The notes: a model not told the origin generated them from the letters alone. Shown: positions 20,115-32,410, numbered from the stretch's first letter. The stretch: DNA of 64,000 nucleotides from Gonocerus acuteangulatus (GCA_946811695.1 OX328128.1:74594531-74658530); one strand, 5' to 3'. Made by a program: numbers and translations.

Positions 20115-20252
20115 GATATATATAAATTTTAACGGGAGTCATTTTTGGTGCTTACTAGGTAGGATCGTTGGAGATTTGAAGAAATTTTTCAAAAATTCCG
20201 TCATGAGTCCAACCTCAATAGCTACTTTCATTCGGAGGAAAGTGCTAAAAAC
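18960..20252 (-). mobile_element. Family B element, minus-oriented copy
   Basis: The outer end CGTCCGTCACGCAGGAGCTG is at 18961. The other end is the hairpin-bearing TTTCATTCGGAGGAAAGTGC at 20226-20245. In between are about four ~145-bp tandem units containing CCACTACGAATACCGAGTTT and C-runs, then a long (TA)n array (20032-20109), then a conserved ~100-bp terminal block. Copies at 33941-34929 and 53622-54943 share this order. No coding sequence. The terminal hairpin, tandem units and internal microsatellite recall Helentron-associated (HINE/DINE-like) elements; that assignment is tentative. Confidence 0.7.
20032..20109. repeat. (TA)n inside family B
   Basis: About 39 TA units, preceded by CACACACA. 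It occupies the same place as the (TA)n in the other two family B copies. Confidence 0.95.
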
Positions 20253-20319
20253 TTGTGTTTAATGACCCCATAGTGGTTGACGACACATTAAACAAATAAA
20301 TAAAAAAAAAAAAAAAGTG

Positions 20320-20596
20320 CTAAAAAGACGTACAATTCCTTCTCTACAAATGTTTTTTTTTTTTTTTTTTTTTTCACGCAAAGCTCTTTCAGGAGCTCCT
20401 GCTACCACCTTCAGAGCTTATAACGAGTCCAGCTTCACTGCTGAAGGCTGACCCTTAAGCTCAGATTCTGATTCAGCCCTCAGCAGTGAAGCGAAACCCA
20501 TTATAAGCTCTGAAGATGGAAGCAGGACCTGTAGAAAGCGCTTAGCGTGAAAAATAAAAAAAATGTTGCGAAGGAATTGGACGTTCTTTCATTTTA
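20320..20596. repeat. Foldback repeat
   Basis: Outer ACGTACAATTCCTT is mirrored by AAGGAATTGGACGT. Inner CACGCAAAGC, CAGAGCTTATAA and CAGCTTCACTGCTGAAGG are mirrored on the right (TTATAAGCTCTGAAG, CAGCAGTGAAG). It has a T-run of about 22 at 20351. It is a non-coding MITE-like hairpin. Confidence 0.55.
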
Positions 20597-20888
20597 CCGG
20601 AGATCTTCCTTCTCTGCCAGTATCCTCGTAATTTGTAACTCCCTATTAGTTAATAATAAGTAATATGTGTTTTATAGTTATAAAACACATATTGACAGAA
20701 TGTATACTCACTCAAAACTTTCTAAAGATAAAAAATACACTATTTGAGAGACTTTGACAATGCAGGGAAAGAATATAAATTTTTATAAGTTGTGTCAGAA
20801 AATTAACACATGATTACATATAATAACTAAATAAAAACCTAAATTGTGGGTACGAAACCTACTGGAGGTGGTTGGGTTTTATTTCGAA

Positions 20889-21498
20889 AAAAGTCCGACT
20901 CGCAGGAACTGCATCATCTTAGCGCGGTTCCGTTCTTATCCGAAGTGCGATTAGTAAAGGAATAGTAGCAGCTATCGGTAGGTTTTGATCTTTCGTTAAA
21001 AATATAAAATAAAATCTTAAAGAGAAGGAAGCTTAAAGCGCCACATATGGAAACTGACAGTTTTCTAAACTGATGGGACTCTCTCGTCATCGCGACGCTC
21101 ACTCTAGGAAAACTCTATTACCAATATGATTCTTATTTTCTCAGTTTTAGTGAAATACTCATTCCACCGTTAAATAAACTTAAAAAACAAAAGTGAGGTA
21201 AACAGTGACAAAAACCCGTTTAAAATAACAAAACTAACACTTTCGTAGTTTTAAGCACTTACTTCTCCGACTGACATTGCCCCATCGAAATTTCCTTCAG
21301 AATCTTTTTTTAGAGAATTTAGTAAGCTTTTGAATGGTTACATCGTACTTTCCACGATTTCTTAACTGTTTGGAAGATATTAAGGGGGGAAAATGGTGCT
21401 AATACCTACCGATAGCTGCTATATTCCTTCACTAATCGCACTTGAGATAAGAACGGAACCGCGCTAAGATGAAGCAGTTCCTGAAGGTGGGACTTTTT
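20889..21498. mobile_element. Family A MITE, about 610 bp
   Basis: AAAAGTCCGACTCGCAGGAA and CTGCATCATCTTAGCGCGG open it. GAACGGAACCGCGCTAAGAT and a GTGGGACTTTT end close it in inverse orientation. An almost identical MITE lies at 27555-28165. The first ~240 bp also match 63150-63385, where they lead into an open frame. Confidence 0.75.
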
Positions 21499-23357
21499 TT
21501 TTGTCAGACAAATTAATGTATTATGTCTACATTATAATATAAATATTATGTTTATAAGAAGAGCAAATCACTTTAATTGCGATGTAAAATATTGTTGCTA
21601 GCTAAATCTAAGTATTATATAAGCTCATAAGGAAAAAATGGTGCTAATGACTCAGATTTCGATGCACCATAAAAGAAAAAAAAATTAAGGACAATATACG
21701 AAGATTCCAAACCATTTCATGTCTGTTAATAAAATATTTTATTCTAATCCCAATAACGCTACACTTATACACAAATAAATTTTTTTTAATTACCTATTTA
21801 ATACGTATAAAATAAGGTTATAATGAGCGATCCGCTGTGGCATATAACAAGTACTACCACCGTGTGGAGTGCAACTAGTATAAACCGGTACGTCAGTACC
21901 ACTGTGGTATGTAAAGAGCGGCTGTTCTGATACTGGCAAAAATTAGAAATCCTACATTCCTAAAGTTGTTTGGAGGCTTATCTTTATGACTCTAGACAAG
22001 GACTTGAAGATGACGAGGGTACACAGGGAGACGAGGGTACCTGGGGACAGGGAAAACGCCCCCCACCCTAAGCATCCTAGCTCCTCACCTTCGAATTCAT
22101 ATGATTTCGTTCAATGAATTTAAAAAAAAAAAGATTAATAAATAGATAAAAACTTCTGAAAATAGGGAATACCAAAAACAATTCTAAAGAACGAAATCAA
22201 CACCAGTACAGTCATCTAGATATTCATAGGGCATCTTCGAATTCCAAGATGCCGTTGAAACAAAATATTGTTTCTATATATACGTATCCTGTTTTATTGA
22301 CTAATACATTTGACTACTATAAGCAATCACAAAAATAACGAGCAGTGAAAAAAAACTGTAGGAAACACACAAAAAGATTCGTTCAAATGAACGAAATTAC
22401 CTATGTTTTAAGCACTTATTTCTCCAAATATGACCATCCCATCGCAAATGTCTTCAAAACATTTTTTGTAGAAAATTTAGTAACCTTTCGAATGGTAATC
22501 TTTTGCTTGCCAAGATTCCAAACCGTTTTCGTGATATTAATGAAAATATACGAAGTTCCCAAAACTTTTCATGTCTAAAAATGAAATATTTTATTTTAAT
22601 CCTTCCTTTACTCCAAACGTAACCAAATTTTCAACATATTAGTTTTGATAAAATTCAAACATGGAGAAAATGTTTCAACTGAAGCCCATGATTCTAAGTA
22701 CCAAAATCAAAGACAAAAAGAACAGTTCGAATAAGCGAAATCAATTACTTTAAAGTTTTAAGCACTTATTTCTCCGATTGACATCGCCTAATCAAAACTT
22801 TCATTAGAACCTTTTTTGTAGAGCATTTAGTAAGCATTCTAATGGTAATCTTTTGTTTAACAAGATTCTCAACCTTTTTCGAGATATTAAGGAAAGTATA
22901 CAAAGTTACCAAAACTTTTCATGTCTGTTCATAAAATATTTTATTCTAACCCTTCCTTAACTCCAAACGTAACATAACTTTCTACATATTAGTTTTAATG
23001 GAAGTAGAACATGCAGATAATGTTTCAACTGAATCCCGTGATTCTAAGTACCCAAACCAAAAACGGTATTCAAAAACTATTTTTCCAATTTTCTCGAAAA
23101 CGGTTAAAGCTATCGCCTTGAAAATAGTTTCATTCGTTTTCCTAGCCCAAGAAGCCTATAAAAAGAGTACTTACAAGCTTATGAACTCAAAAACGTAAGC
23201 GTTACGATTTTTTCTGCGCGAATTTCGCCCCAAACGCCATCTTCCAGTGGGCGGATTTTGCTGGTTACCGAACTTGACCTTTCAAATTGGACGAAGGATT
23301 TTTGTACCAAATTTCATCAAAATCGGACCATCAGGGAAGCCAGAAATGAGCGAACAG

Positions 23358-23360
<3 letters not shown>

Positions 23361-23448
<88 letters not shown>

Positions 23449-23450
23449 AA
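23361..23450. repeat. (TA)n array inside family A long form
   Basis: Interrupted TA repeat flanked by GAACAGACAAATA and ACAAATTTGAACCACCG. The same flanks surround TA arrays at 29840 and 40374. Confidence 0.95.
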
Positions 23451-23785
23451 TTTGAACCACCGTTATTTTCGGTCTCTAGGGGTTCTGAAACGCGAAATTT
23501 TCTTGTCGGCACTTCCGGATTGTTTCATTGTATCAACCTTATAAGCGGGGTTCCTCCCTATGGGGGAGGGAGGAACCGCGCTAAAACTAAAGGTATCAGT
23601 CCCATTCTTACCAGAAATGCGTGGTAACGTGTACATAGCCCGTTCCATAAATCCATGTCATTCATAAGCGGACGTTAAAATTTTAACACAAACTACATAG
23701 ATACTCTTAAACGTTAGCACATTCCGAAGGGACGTAAGCTATTTAGATTAAATCTACAAACGAATGTTTGGATAAATGTCTTCAA

Positions 23786-23887
<102 letters not shown>

Positions 23888-24059
23888 GCATCCAAGAAAT
23901 AATAGACCGTAATAATTCACGTTTTGGGCACTATATCCACGGACATTCGTTATAAATTCTACAAGGAAGTACATTTTTTTCTTTCATATTCATGAGCAGC
24001 TGACAAAATTATTAATTTTTATATATTTTTGTGCAGGAGTAAACCACAACTTCTAATGC

Positions 24060-24193
24060 ACCGATTTTACTTTTAATACTTCCCGAAGGAATGTAGTTTT
24101 AAGGTTGCACTCATGAAAGAATTTTTTTAAATGTCTTCATCGATCGTATCTACTAGACACCGAAAATGACGCCTGTTAAGATATATACATATA

Positions 24194-24245
<52 letters not shown>
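24060..24245 (+). repeat. Family B end fragment with (TA)n
   Basis: TTCCCGAAGGAATGTAG, AAGGTTGCACTCATGAAAGA, ACTAGACACCGAAAATGACG, then a TA array. It is the hairpin-side 130 bp of family B and is truncated right after the array. Confidence 0.6.
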
Positions 24246-24246
<1 letters not shown>

Positions 24247-24339
24247 CGATTTCCACCAGCCCCTTTCTTTTTTTTTCATATGTAGGCAGAATTGAATAAA
24301 ATTGTAAATTACATAATTGTCAATTTATTAAATTAGCTC

Positions 24340-24372
24340 TAGATGTTTCGCATGATCTGATGCCTCTTCAGG
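24340..24372 (-). ncRNA. Hammerhead-like core, second type
   Basis: On the minus strand: CTGAAGA, a short stem GCAT/ATGC, then GAAAC. The neighbours (24245-24650) look like another Penelope-like family. Stem II is only about 4 bp, so support is weaker than for 17770. Confidence 0.3.
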
Positions 24373-24656
24373 AGCCTAAAAACTAAATACAGCCTAATAG
24401 AAACTAGGCGAACCTTCCACTACAATGGCCACGTTTCTCCACTAGAATGTCACTCAAGAACATCTACACAGCAATAGTCGGCAGTGTTTATAGTCAGCTG
24501 ATTAAAAAGTCGATAGCGTCCAAACCATAAAATTAGATTATCCAGAGGAAATTTGATAATTGAATTAAAAAATATTTGTATTAACTGTAGATATGTTATT
24601 GTTGTTGATATTTTGTCACCGCTTACAGAAAACCCATCCGAAAGAGTTACGTATAA

Positions 24657-24755
24657 GTCATGGGCGTATATAGAAAATAATTTAGGGAGGAACGGTAAGA
24701 ATTTTGGGGGACTGAGAACATTTGGGGGATATAGAATACTAATACCATTTTAGAC
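24657..24755. repeat. GC-tailed MITE left part
   Basis: CATGGGCGTATATAGAAAAT, G-runs, ATATAGAATACTAATACC. The right half is missing. Confidence 0.6.
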
Positions 24756-24779
24756 ATTAATTAAGAAATTACGAAGTTC

Positions 24780-25060
24780 ATCTATATATACATAAAAATC
24801 ACGTGTCTGTCTGTATGTTTGTTTCGTATACAAATCCACGCCGTCTAACCGATTTTGACCAAACTGGGCACATAGGTAAGTCTTGACCCGGGACGTCTCG
24901 TAGGCTAGGTCAAAAAAGTCTACCAGCTGTCTGTCTGTATGTTTGTTCCTTATACAAATCCACACTGTTTGACTTATTTTGATCAATTTTGGCACAGAGG
25001 TAGGTGTTGACACGAGCAGAGTCGTAGGCTAAGTTAAAATCGTCTAGGACTAATAGTTCC
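24780..25060. repeat. Two tandem ~128-bp units
   Basis: CTGTCTGTATGTTTGTTTCG and TATACAAATCCACGCCGTCT recur about 128 bases later as CTGTCTGTATGTTTGTTCC and TATACAAATCCACACTGTTT. Similar units are common in arthropod rolling-circle-type repeats; the link is inference. Confidence 0.55.
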
Positions 25061-25344
25061 GAGGTCACGGGTTCGAAACTGTTATTAGATTTTAATTAGA
25101 TTATTAGATTTGTGTTATTAGATTTTAATATTACTTATTTGGTTTCTATTTTATTTGGGCTTTTCTAGATGCAGAAAGTAGGTGTAGCATGGCACACCGG
25201 GTAACAGCTATTAACTCATAAATTAACGCGATAACAATAACCCTCTTGTACTGTTCTAAACACGTGGGATGCACTGCCTATCTGAGTAGACCCACTGCCT
25301 GCATGATCACATGCCTTCATGATATAGTCTTAGAATGAAGGAGC

Positions 25345-25349
<5 letters not shown>

Positions 25350-25402
<53 letters not shown>
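25350..25402. repeat. (TA)n microsatellite next to a family A/B-like end
   Basis: A TA array is followed by TTACCGGTGGTTATTTTCGG and TAGGTAGGATTTGTGG, the block that borders TA arrays in families A and B. From 25500 to 26010 I see only AT-rich sequence and, at 25870-25905, a CTCCCATCCATAAGGAGGG hairpin end. Confidence 0.9.
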
Positions 25403-25407
<5 letters not shown>

Positions 25408-26012
25408 ATGAATTTTACCGGTGGTTATTTTCGGTTCCTAATAGGTAGGATTTGTGGAAATGTTTAAAAAATCCTTTCAAGCTACCATTTAAAAAAAAAA
25501 AAATAAATAAATAATTAAATTGTCAAAATTTGGCTGAATATAATTAAAGCGTGTTACAAAATAGTTTACCATTTCAAATGAGCAAAACGAATACCTATGC
25601 AATTATAAAATAGTGGAGAAATACGGACGAATAAAAGAATTGCTTGAGTCAAATGACTTTAAAACGGAGTATGTAGGTATGAATGGTTTTATTTCCATAT
25701 AGGGCAGTATTCATTTAAATAAACAAATTAAGAATGAACTAATAACAATTTGAGATATTATGTAATATGTATATTTAGCAAGGTGTTGTATAATTCTGTA
25801 ATTATTTTTAGTTATGTAACAATTTTTAAGACCAGATTTCTCTTACTATGGTCTAGTGCGGTCTAAGATTGTTAACTCCCATCCATAAGGAGGGAACCCG
25901 CATTGACGTCGCACAGTGGGACCAAACGACTTGTCGGGTTTCAAAAGAGGCTTCAGCTTCTAAACCTTAACCTTTTTTAATGCATTTTTTTTTTTAATGA
26001 AAGCTAATAAAA

Positions 26013-26170
26013 TAACTGTCCACAAGAGCCCTGAGGGGCAGATACTATAGAGAAATCTGTTTCATGACAATACGGCACACTAGGGAGATAGTGTGGTCAG
26101 TAATATGCTCCTGCCGCCTGGTTTTTCACCTTTGCTGTTTCGACCGCTAGTGTCGCTAGCACCAAGTAAT
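26013..26170 (-). repeat. SINE type B, 3' part
   Basis: On the minus strand it carries the AGCATATTACTGACCACACT and GATTTCTCTATAGTATCTGC segments and ends at GCCCCTCAGGGC. It lacks the tRNA head. Confidence 0.6.
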
Positions 26171-26269
26171 TATCAGGTAGTTCTAATAAAATTTAGAACT
26201 ACTTAGTTAAGGCCGATTTTTGTTTCACTTGTTTATTAAATTACGTGTAAAGAAGTTAAAATTAAGTTT

Positions 26270-26354
<85 letters not shown>
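26270..26354. repeat. (AC)n(TA)n compound microsatellite
   Basis: About 20 AC units followed directly by about 20 TA units. Confidence 0.95.
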
Positions 26355-26743
<389 letters not shown>

Positions 26744-27049
26744 CATTAATGGGGGTCATTTCGGTGTCTAATGGACACCAACCAAATATTCTTTTATTAA
26801 TGGAACCTCAATAGGTACACCCCTTTGGAAAGTGCTGAAAGCATGATTCCTCTATTGCTATTGGATTACGACGCAGAATGTCTGTACATTATATTTGAAA
26901 TCCATCGAGATCCCTGCGGCCTGATCAAGGACACAAAATAGTCTTATGCGCATTAAGATACTAATTCCATCTAGCCTTGAGCAGGAATACTCAGGAACAA
27001 ATAAATCATTCAAGCCACACAATAATGGTTTTTATATTTATTTTTTTTT

Positions 27050-27119
27050 AGTGTATTCCATTATACGTTCAAAATGTATGTATTAAAATTTAATTTATTA
27101 AAAGCATAAAATGGTCTCC
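27050..27119 (+). repeat. 70-bp direct repeat, left copy
   Basis: Identical by eye to 30096-30165 (begins AGTGTATTCCATTATACGTT, ends ATAAAATGGTCTCC). The two copies bracket 3 kb of nested elements. Confidence 0.75.
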
Positions 27120-27337
27120 AAAATAAAATAATTTTGGAGGGGACTGGGAGAATTTCGGCGGGGCCTGAAAGGATTTTGGGGGGTATGGGAAAATAAAAAT
27201 CTAGAACATGGAATAGTTAGACAATTAAAACAATATTACGTCCAAAATCTTATTATTATTTTTAAGGTTTTTACGATACATTTTTACCGATTGCGGGGGG
27301 GGGCAGACCTTTCAGCCCCCCTTATATACGCCAATGC
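27120..27337. mobile_element. GC-tailed MITE
   Basis: AATAATTTTGGAGGGGACTG, ATCTAGAACATGGAATAGTT, TTTTTAAGGTTTTTACGATA, a G-run and TTATATACGCCAATGC. Confidence 0.65.
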
Positions 27338-27494
27338 ACGTTTTTGTTTTATTTTATTGATGTATAGAGCTTTACTTTAGAATGCGAGCTAGATTGTGTA
27401 ATTTCCGCTTCTGTGTAAGTTACTACTGCCGGTTTTCCTGACGCCTTAATATCACTTTTATTCAAGATGTTCGAGAGGATGTTGACAATTTTCA

Positions 27495-27497
<3 letters not shown>

Positions 27498-27552
<55 letters not shown>
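27498..27552. repeat. (TA)n microsatellite
   Basis: About 27 TA units that abut the family A terminus at 27555. Confidence 0.95.
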
Positions 27553-27554
<2 letters not shown>

Positions 27555-27557
<3 letters not shown>

Positions 27558-30092
27558 GTCCGACTCGCAGGAACTGCATCATCTTAGCGCGGATCCGTTC
27601 TTATCCGAAACGCGATTAGTAAAGGAATAGTAGCAGCTATCGGTAGGTTTTGATCTTTCGTTAAAAATATAAAATAAAATCTCAAAGAGAAGGAAGCTTA
27701 AAGCGCCACATATGGAAACTGGCAGTTTACTAAGCGGATGGGACTCTCCCGTCATCGCGACGCTCACTATAGGAAAACTCTATTACCAATATGATTCTTA
27801 TTTTCTCAGCTTTAATGAAATACTCATTCCACCGTAAAATAAACTTAAGAAACAAAAGTGAGGTAAACAGTGACAAAAACCCGTTTAAAATAACAAAACT
27901 AACACTTTCGTAGTTTTAAGCACTTACTTCTCCGACTGACATTGCCCCATCGAAATTTCCTTCAGAATCTTTTTTTTAGAGAATTTAGTAAGCTTTTGAA
28001 TGGTTACATCGTACTTCCCACGATTTCTTAACTGTTTGGAAGATATTAAGGGGGGAAAATGGTGCTAATACCTACCGATAGCTGCTATATTCCTTCACTA
28101 ATCGCACTTGAGATAAGAACGGAACCGCGCTAAGATGAAGCAGTTCCTGCGGGTCGGACTTTTTTTTGTCAGACAAATTAATGTATTATGTTTATATTAT
28201 AATATAAATATTATGTTTATAAGAAGAGCAAATCACTTTAATTGCGGTGTAAAATATTGTTGCTAGCTAAATCTAAGTATTATATAAGCTCATAAGGAAA
28301 AAATGGTGCTAATGACTCAGATTTCGATGCACCATAAAAGAAAAAAAAATTAAGGACAATATACGAAGATTCGGAAGTATTTCATGTCTGTTAATAAAAT
28401 ATTTTATTCTAATCCCAATAACGCTACACTTATACACAAATAAATTTTTTTTAAGTACCTATTTAATACGTATAAAATAAGGTTATAATGAGCGATCCGC
28501 TGTGGCATATAACAAGTACTACCACCGTGTGGAGTGCAACTAGTATAAACCGGTACGTCAGTACCACTGTGGTATGTAAAGAGCGGCTGTTCTGATACTG
28601 GCAAAAGTTAGAAATCCTACATTCCTAAAGTTGTTTGGAGGCTTATCTTTATGACTCTAGAAAGGGACTTACAGATGACGAGGATACACTGGGCGATACC
28701 TGTACTGGGAATCGCCTAAGCCCTAAGCCTCCTAGCTCCTCACCTTCGAATTGAAACAAAACATTGTTTCTATATATACGTATCCTGTTTTATTGACTAA
28801 TACATTTGACTACTATAAGCAATCACAAAAATAACAAGCAGTGAAAAAAAACTGTAGGAAACACACAAAAAGATTCGTTCAAATGAACGAAATTACCTAT
28901 GTTTTAAGCACTTATTTCTCCAAATATAACCGTCCCATCGCATATGCCTTCAAAACATTTTTTGTAGAAAATTTAGTAACCTTTCGAATGGTAACCTTTC
29001 GCTTCCCAAGATTTTCAACCGTTTTCGAGATATTAATGAAAGAATACGAAGTTCCCAAAATTTTCATTATTTCTAGCAACAGAAAATTGGTCACATTTTT
29101 CCTATCCTGTTTTACAAACAAATACATTTTCCTAACATAAGAAATTACAAAAATAAAAAACCCAGGGAAATAGACAAAAATTACAAAAAGAACGACAAAA
29201 ACCCGTTCATAAGAACAAAACAGACGTATTTGAAGTTGTATGCACTTATTTCTCCGATTGACATAACCTAATCAAAAATAGTTTTAGAATCATTTTTGTA
29301 GAGAATTTAGTAAGCTTTCAAATAGTTTCTATCCACTTACCACGATTTCCCAACCGTGTTTGAGATATTAATGAAATTATACGAAGTTCCCAAAACTTTT
29401 CATGTCTGTTCATAAAATATTTTATTCTAACCCTTCCTTAACTCCAAACGTAACATAACTTTCAACATATTAGTTTTAATGAAAGTAGAACATGCAGATA
29501 ATGTTTCAACTGAATCCCGTGATTCTAAGTAACCAAACCAATAACGGTATTCAAAAACTATTTTTCCAATTTTCTCGAAAACGGTTAAAGCTATCGCCTT
29601 GAAAATGATTTCATTCGTTTTCCTAGCCCAAGAAGCAAAAAGAGTACTTACAAGCTTATGAACTCAAAAACGTAAGCGTTACGATTTTTTCTGCGCGAAT
29701 TTCGCCCCAAACGCCATCTTCCATTGGGCGGATTTTGCTGGTTAACGAACTTGACCTTTCAAATTGGACGACTGATTTTTGTACCAAATTTCATCAAAAT
29801 CGGACCATCAGGGAAGCCAGAAATGAGCGAACAGACAAATATATATATATATATATATACAAATTTGAACCACCGTTATTTTCGGTCTCTAGGGGTTCTG
29901 AACGCGAAATTTTCTTGTCGGCACTTCCGGATTGTTTCATTGTATCAACCTTATAAGCGGGGTTCCTCCCTATGGGGGAGGGAGGAACCGCGCTAAAAAG
30001 AAGATTATTTCTATTCTAAGATTTTCAAATGACATTAGGGTTAAGAACGGAACCGCGCTAAGATGATGCAGTTCCTGCGAGTCGGACTTTTT
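27555..30092. mobile_element. Family A long form with a nested MITE (right copy of the duplicated block)
   Basis: Opens AAAGTCCGACTCGCAGGAAC and closes with GTTCCTGCGAGTCGGACTTT, so both long termini are present. The MITE at 27555-28165 uses the same left end. Inside are the recurring AACCGTTTTCGAGATATTAA modules, a (TA)n at 29840, and a GGTTCCTCCCTATGGGGGAG hairpin terminus at 29960. No intact coding sequence. Confidence 0.6.
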
Positions 30093-30095
30093 ATG

Positions 30096-30165
30096 AGTGT
30101 ATTCCATTATACGTTCAAAATGTATGTATTAAAATTTAATTTATTAAAAGCATAAAATGGTCTCC
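30096..30165 (+). repeat. 70-bp direct repeat, right copy
   Basis: Second copy of 27050-27119, three bases after the family A terminus. From 30166 to 31147 I see AT-rich sequence, a short (TA)n at 30583-30615 and a GCCGAATCCCAAACATTCC scrap of the Penelope-like repeat. Confidence 0.75.
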
Positions 30166-30578
30166 GCTTATTTTTATGTACATTAATTTGTGTTGCTATC
30201 CTATAAATTTCATAGCCGAAACATTCCTTAACTTCTTACCACCTCAAAGACTATCTTCATCATATCATAATTTATGCACGAGCACTTCGTCCAAATTGAA
30301 ATAACTAGTTAGTTACTAAATCATCTTTTCACGCCCCTGAAAATAGATTTTAAGGTGTTTACTCGGAAATATTGTTTTGCACCTTTCCCCTATGCGCAGT
30401 ACCTGGTGTTCCAAGGTATGTCCAGGAAACACATACATACCTTCTTATCTACCTAAGAGGTATATTATAACAAAATTTCAAGGTGCATAAAACACTTCAT
30501 GAAAAGTGCGTTGCCAGCTCTCGGACTATTAGCCGAATCCCAAACATTCCTTGGCTTATTATCATAAATTATGATCGT

Positions 30579-30621
<43 letters not shown>

Positions 30622-31147
30622 GACACATATATATGGCGTTTTGAATAACTGGCATTATATAAGCAATTAAACCTGACTTCTATTTCGAGAGTTCGAATAA
30701 CATTGGACTCAAGGTTTATCCCTGCGGAACACCTTGTAAGCCAAAAAGAAGATTCACTGATAGACTAATCTACTTATTTAGCGTTGAAGGAAAAAAAAAA
30801 TCTGTTTTTATTAATACGGATCCCCTCGGATTTTTTCACAGTCTATTTTCCGTTGAAGAAGATTTTCCAAGGCCGTTCATCCAAGGAAATCTGGGACAAT
30901 AAGAAAACGCTCAGGGATTTTCCCAGAATCTATTCAATAACAATGGGACACATTTTTAATCAGGGAATCATCAAGATTATACCTAAGGATTAAAATGTAC
31001 AGAGATCATTATAAATTGTACAAACAATAGAATCCCCACATCATTTTATGAAAATTATTTCTCGAAATTATCTCAAGCTCTATCATTAATCTTAAAAATC
31101 AATTGATTATCCTGTAAAGATAATTGAATAATAAGTTCAAAATTACT

Positions 31148-31215
31148 CAAAAGTGCGTCAAGCAGGAGCTGCTTAACATAGCGCATTCCTTAACAATGTG
31201 GTTAGAATAAGCAAA
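31148..31215. repeat. Family B-type terminus, diverged
   Basis: AAAAGTGCGTCAAGCAGGAG then CTGCTTAACATAGCGCATTC, intermediate between the family A and family B ends. Confidence 0.45.
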
Positions 31216-31474
31216 TTTCTGAATAATGCACTCAAAAATTATCTAATTGTATGACTACAAAATAAACATAAATAGGTTTGATGCTTTATATTTATAATGA
31301 ACAGGTGACTACATTATTATTCGCTGGAATAAACTCCAACAAGGCAGATTTCCTGTTACTTAGAATTCATATGCCTCATTTTTTGGGCATTATATCAACC
31401 GATCATTGCAAGGAAGTAAAAATAACGGACAATGCGGGAACATAAATAATTTGGTTCCGGAGTAAACTCCTAGT

Positions 31475-31510
31475 TTAGCGCGTTTCTTCCCTTCCTCCAA
31501 AGGGAGGAAA
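31475..31510. repeat. Hairpin terminus AGCGCGTTTCTTCCCTTCCT
   Basis: TTTCTTCCCTTCCTCC pairs with GGGAGGAAA across a short loop, then ACCCGCAT. The same device occurs at 15400, 23560, 29965, 36990, 41506 and 55060, and ATCCGGAAGTGCCGACGAGA follows as in 23490-23520. Confidence 0.5.
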
Positions 31511-31913
31511 CCCGCATACCTTAGGGAGCGAGGTTTACGTTCGGACGCAATCCGGAAGTGCCGACGAGAAACTTTCTCGTTTCAGAATCCATAGCTCACG
31601 AAAATAAGAGTGTTTCAAATTTTTATAAATATATACTGCTAAATATCTGAAGAAAAGTTGCAGATATTGTTTAGTAAGCAGGACCGATAAATTGTATTGT
31701 AGTGTGCTTGTATAGTATTGTATTCCCTTCGTAAGTGTTAAGTGACCAGTCGAATTTTTGTGTGAATTTAGTATTTGTAATTGAACGAAATTGATATTTT
31801 CAATTACAATTATAATATATTTTAAAAAATCATTTAAGATTTTATTATTTTACAACTTTATAAACTCGTGGCTTTGAGTGAAATATATTTCTTTTTAGTT
31901 TAAGGCCATAACA

Positions 31914-32410
31914 TGCCTACGAGAAGAGAAATGGCAGAATTAATACATGAGTCAAAATCATTTGAGGCCTTTTACCAAAGGATTGTAAAAGAATATGACA
32001 TTTTTGAGAATGAACTAAATAAAAAAGAAGTTTCTGTAATAATCAGATTTCTGTAATAATTATTTAGAGAAATGGAGAACTATTCATAGATTTCGGGCGA
32101 GGCTGCAGCAATATTACTAATCCTGGTTAAGCGATGAAATTATTCTTGAAGAGGCAAATCAAAAGATACTACCATCAAATAGTTCAGGAATACGTGGGAA
32201 GCCTAGAAAATCGTTCGCAAAAGCTAAAGAGCGAACCAAGAAGGGATTTTTTTTTTTTAAAGTAAAGGTGACAAAATATCAAATCATTGGTCAATCCTGG
32301 GGCTCTCCGCTCGATTGCGAAGAAAGGGAAATAGAAATAGTTCAGTTGTGTAAAGCTTTTCGGAAGTACATCTCCTGGATCGTCTAAGACATGTAATAAT
32401 TTGAAGAAAA
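31914..32410 (+). pseudogene. Broken open frame of an unidentified (probably element-borne) gene
   Basis: ATG at 31914 opens MPTRREMAELIHESKSFEAF, then a Tyr/Glu-rich stretch to NELNKKEVSV. A 17-bp tandem duplication (TTTCTGTAATAATCAGA, about 32033-32049) shifts the frame. In another frame the protein resumes with NNYLEKWRTIHRFRARLQQY, a TAA, then SWLSDEIILEEANQKILPSN and a basic segment. A T-run at 32249-32260 breaks it again. It sits about 400 bases inside a hairpin terminus shared with family A, so it may derive from a coding relative of that family. No family name can be given. Confidence 0.5.

Larger units (their letters stand above)
20889..23600. repeat. Left copy of a 2.5-2.7-kb duplicated block
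   Basis: The order family A MITE, AT-rich spacer, CCGGTACGTCAGTACCACTG region, AAACCGTTTTCG-type modules, (TA)n and the GGTTCCTCCCTATGGGGGAG terminus is repeated with few changes at 27555-30000. The left copy keeps 22085-22230, lost on the right, and has extra internal repeats at about 22620-22920. No coding sequence. Confidence 0.7.

Noticed and set aside
23247..23627. Long open frames through (TA)n arrays (also at 3733, 23714, 26516, 38825, 40225 and 53730)
   Set aside because: They translate as Ile-Tyr repeats from microsatellites within transposons and show no coding signal outside the arrays.
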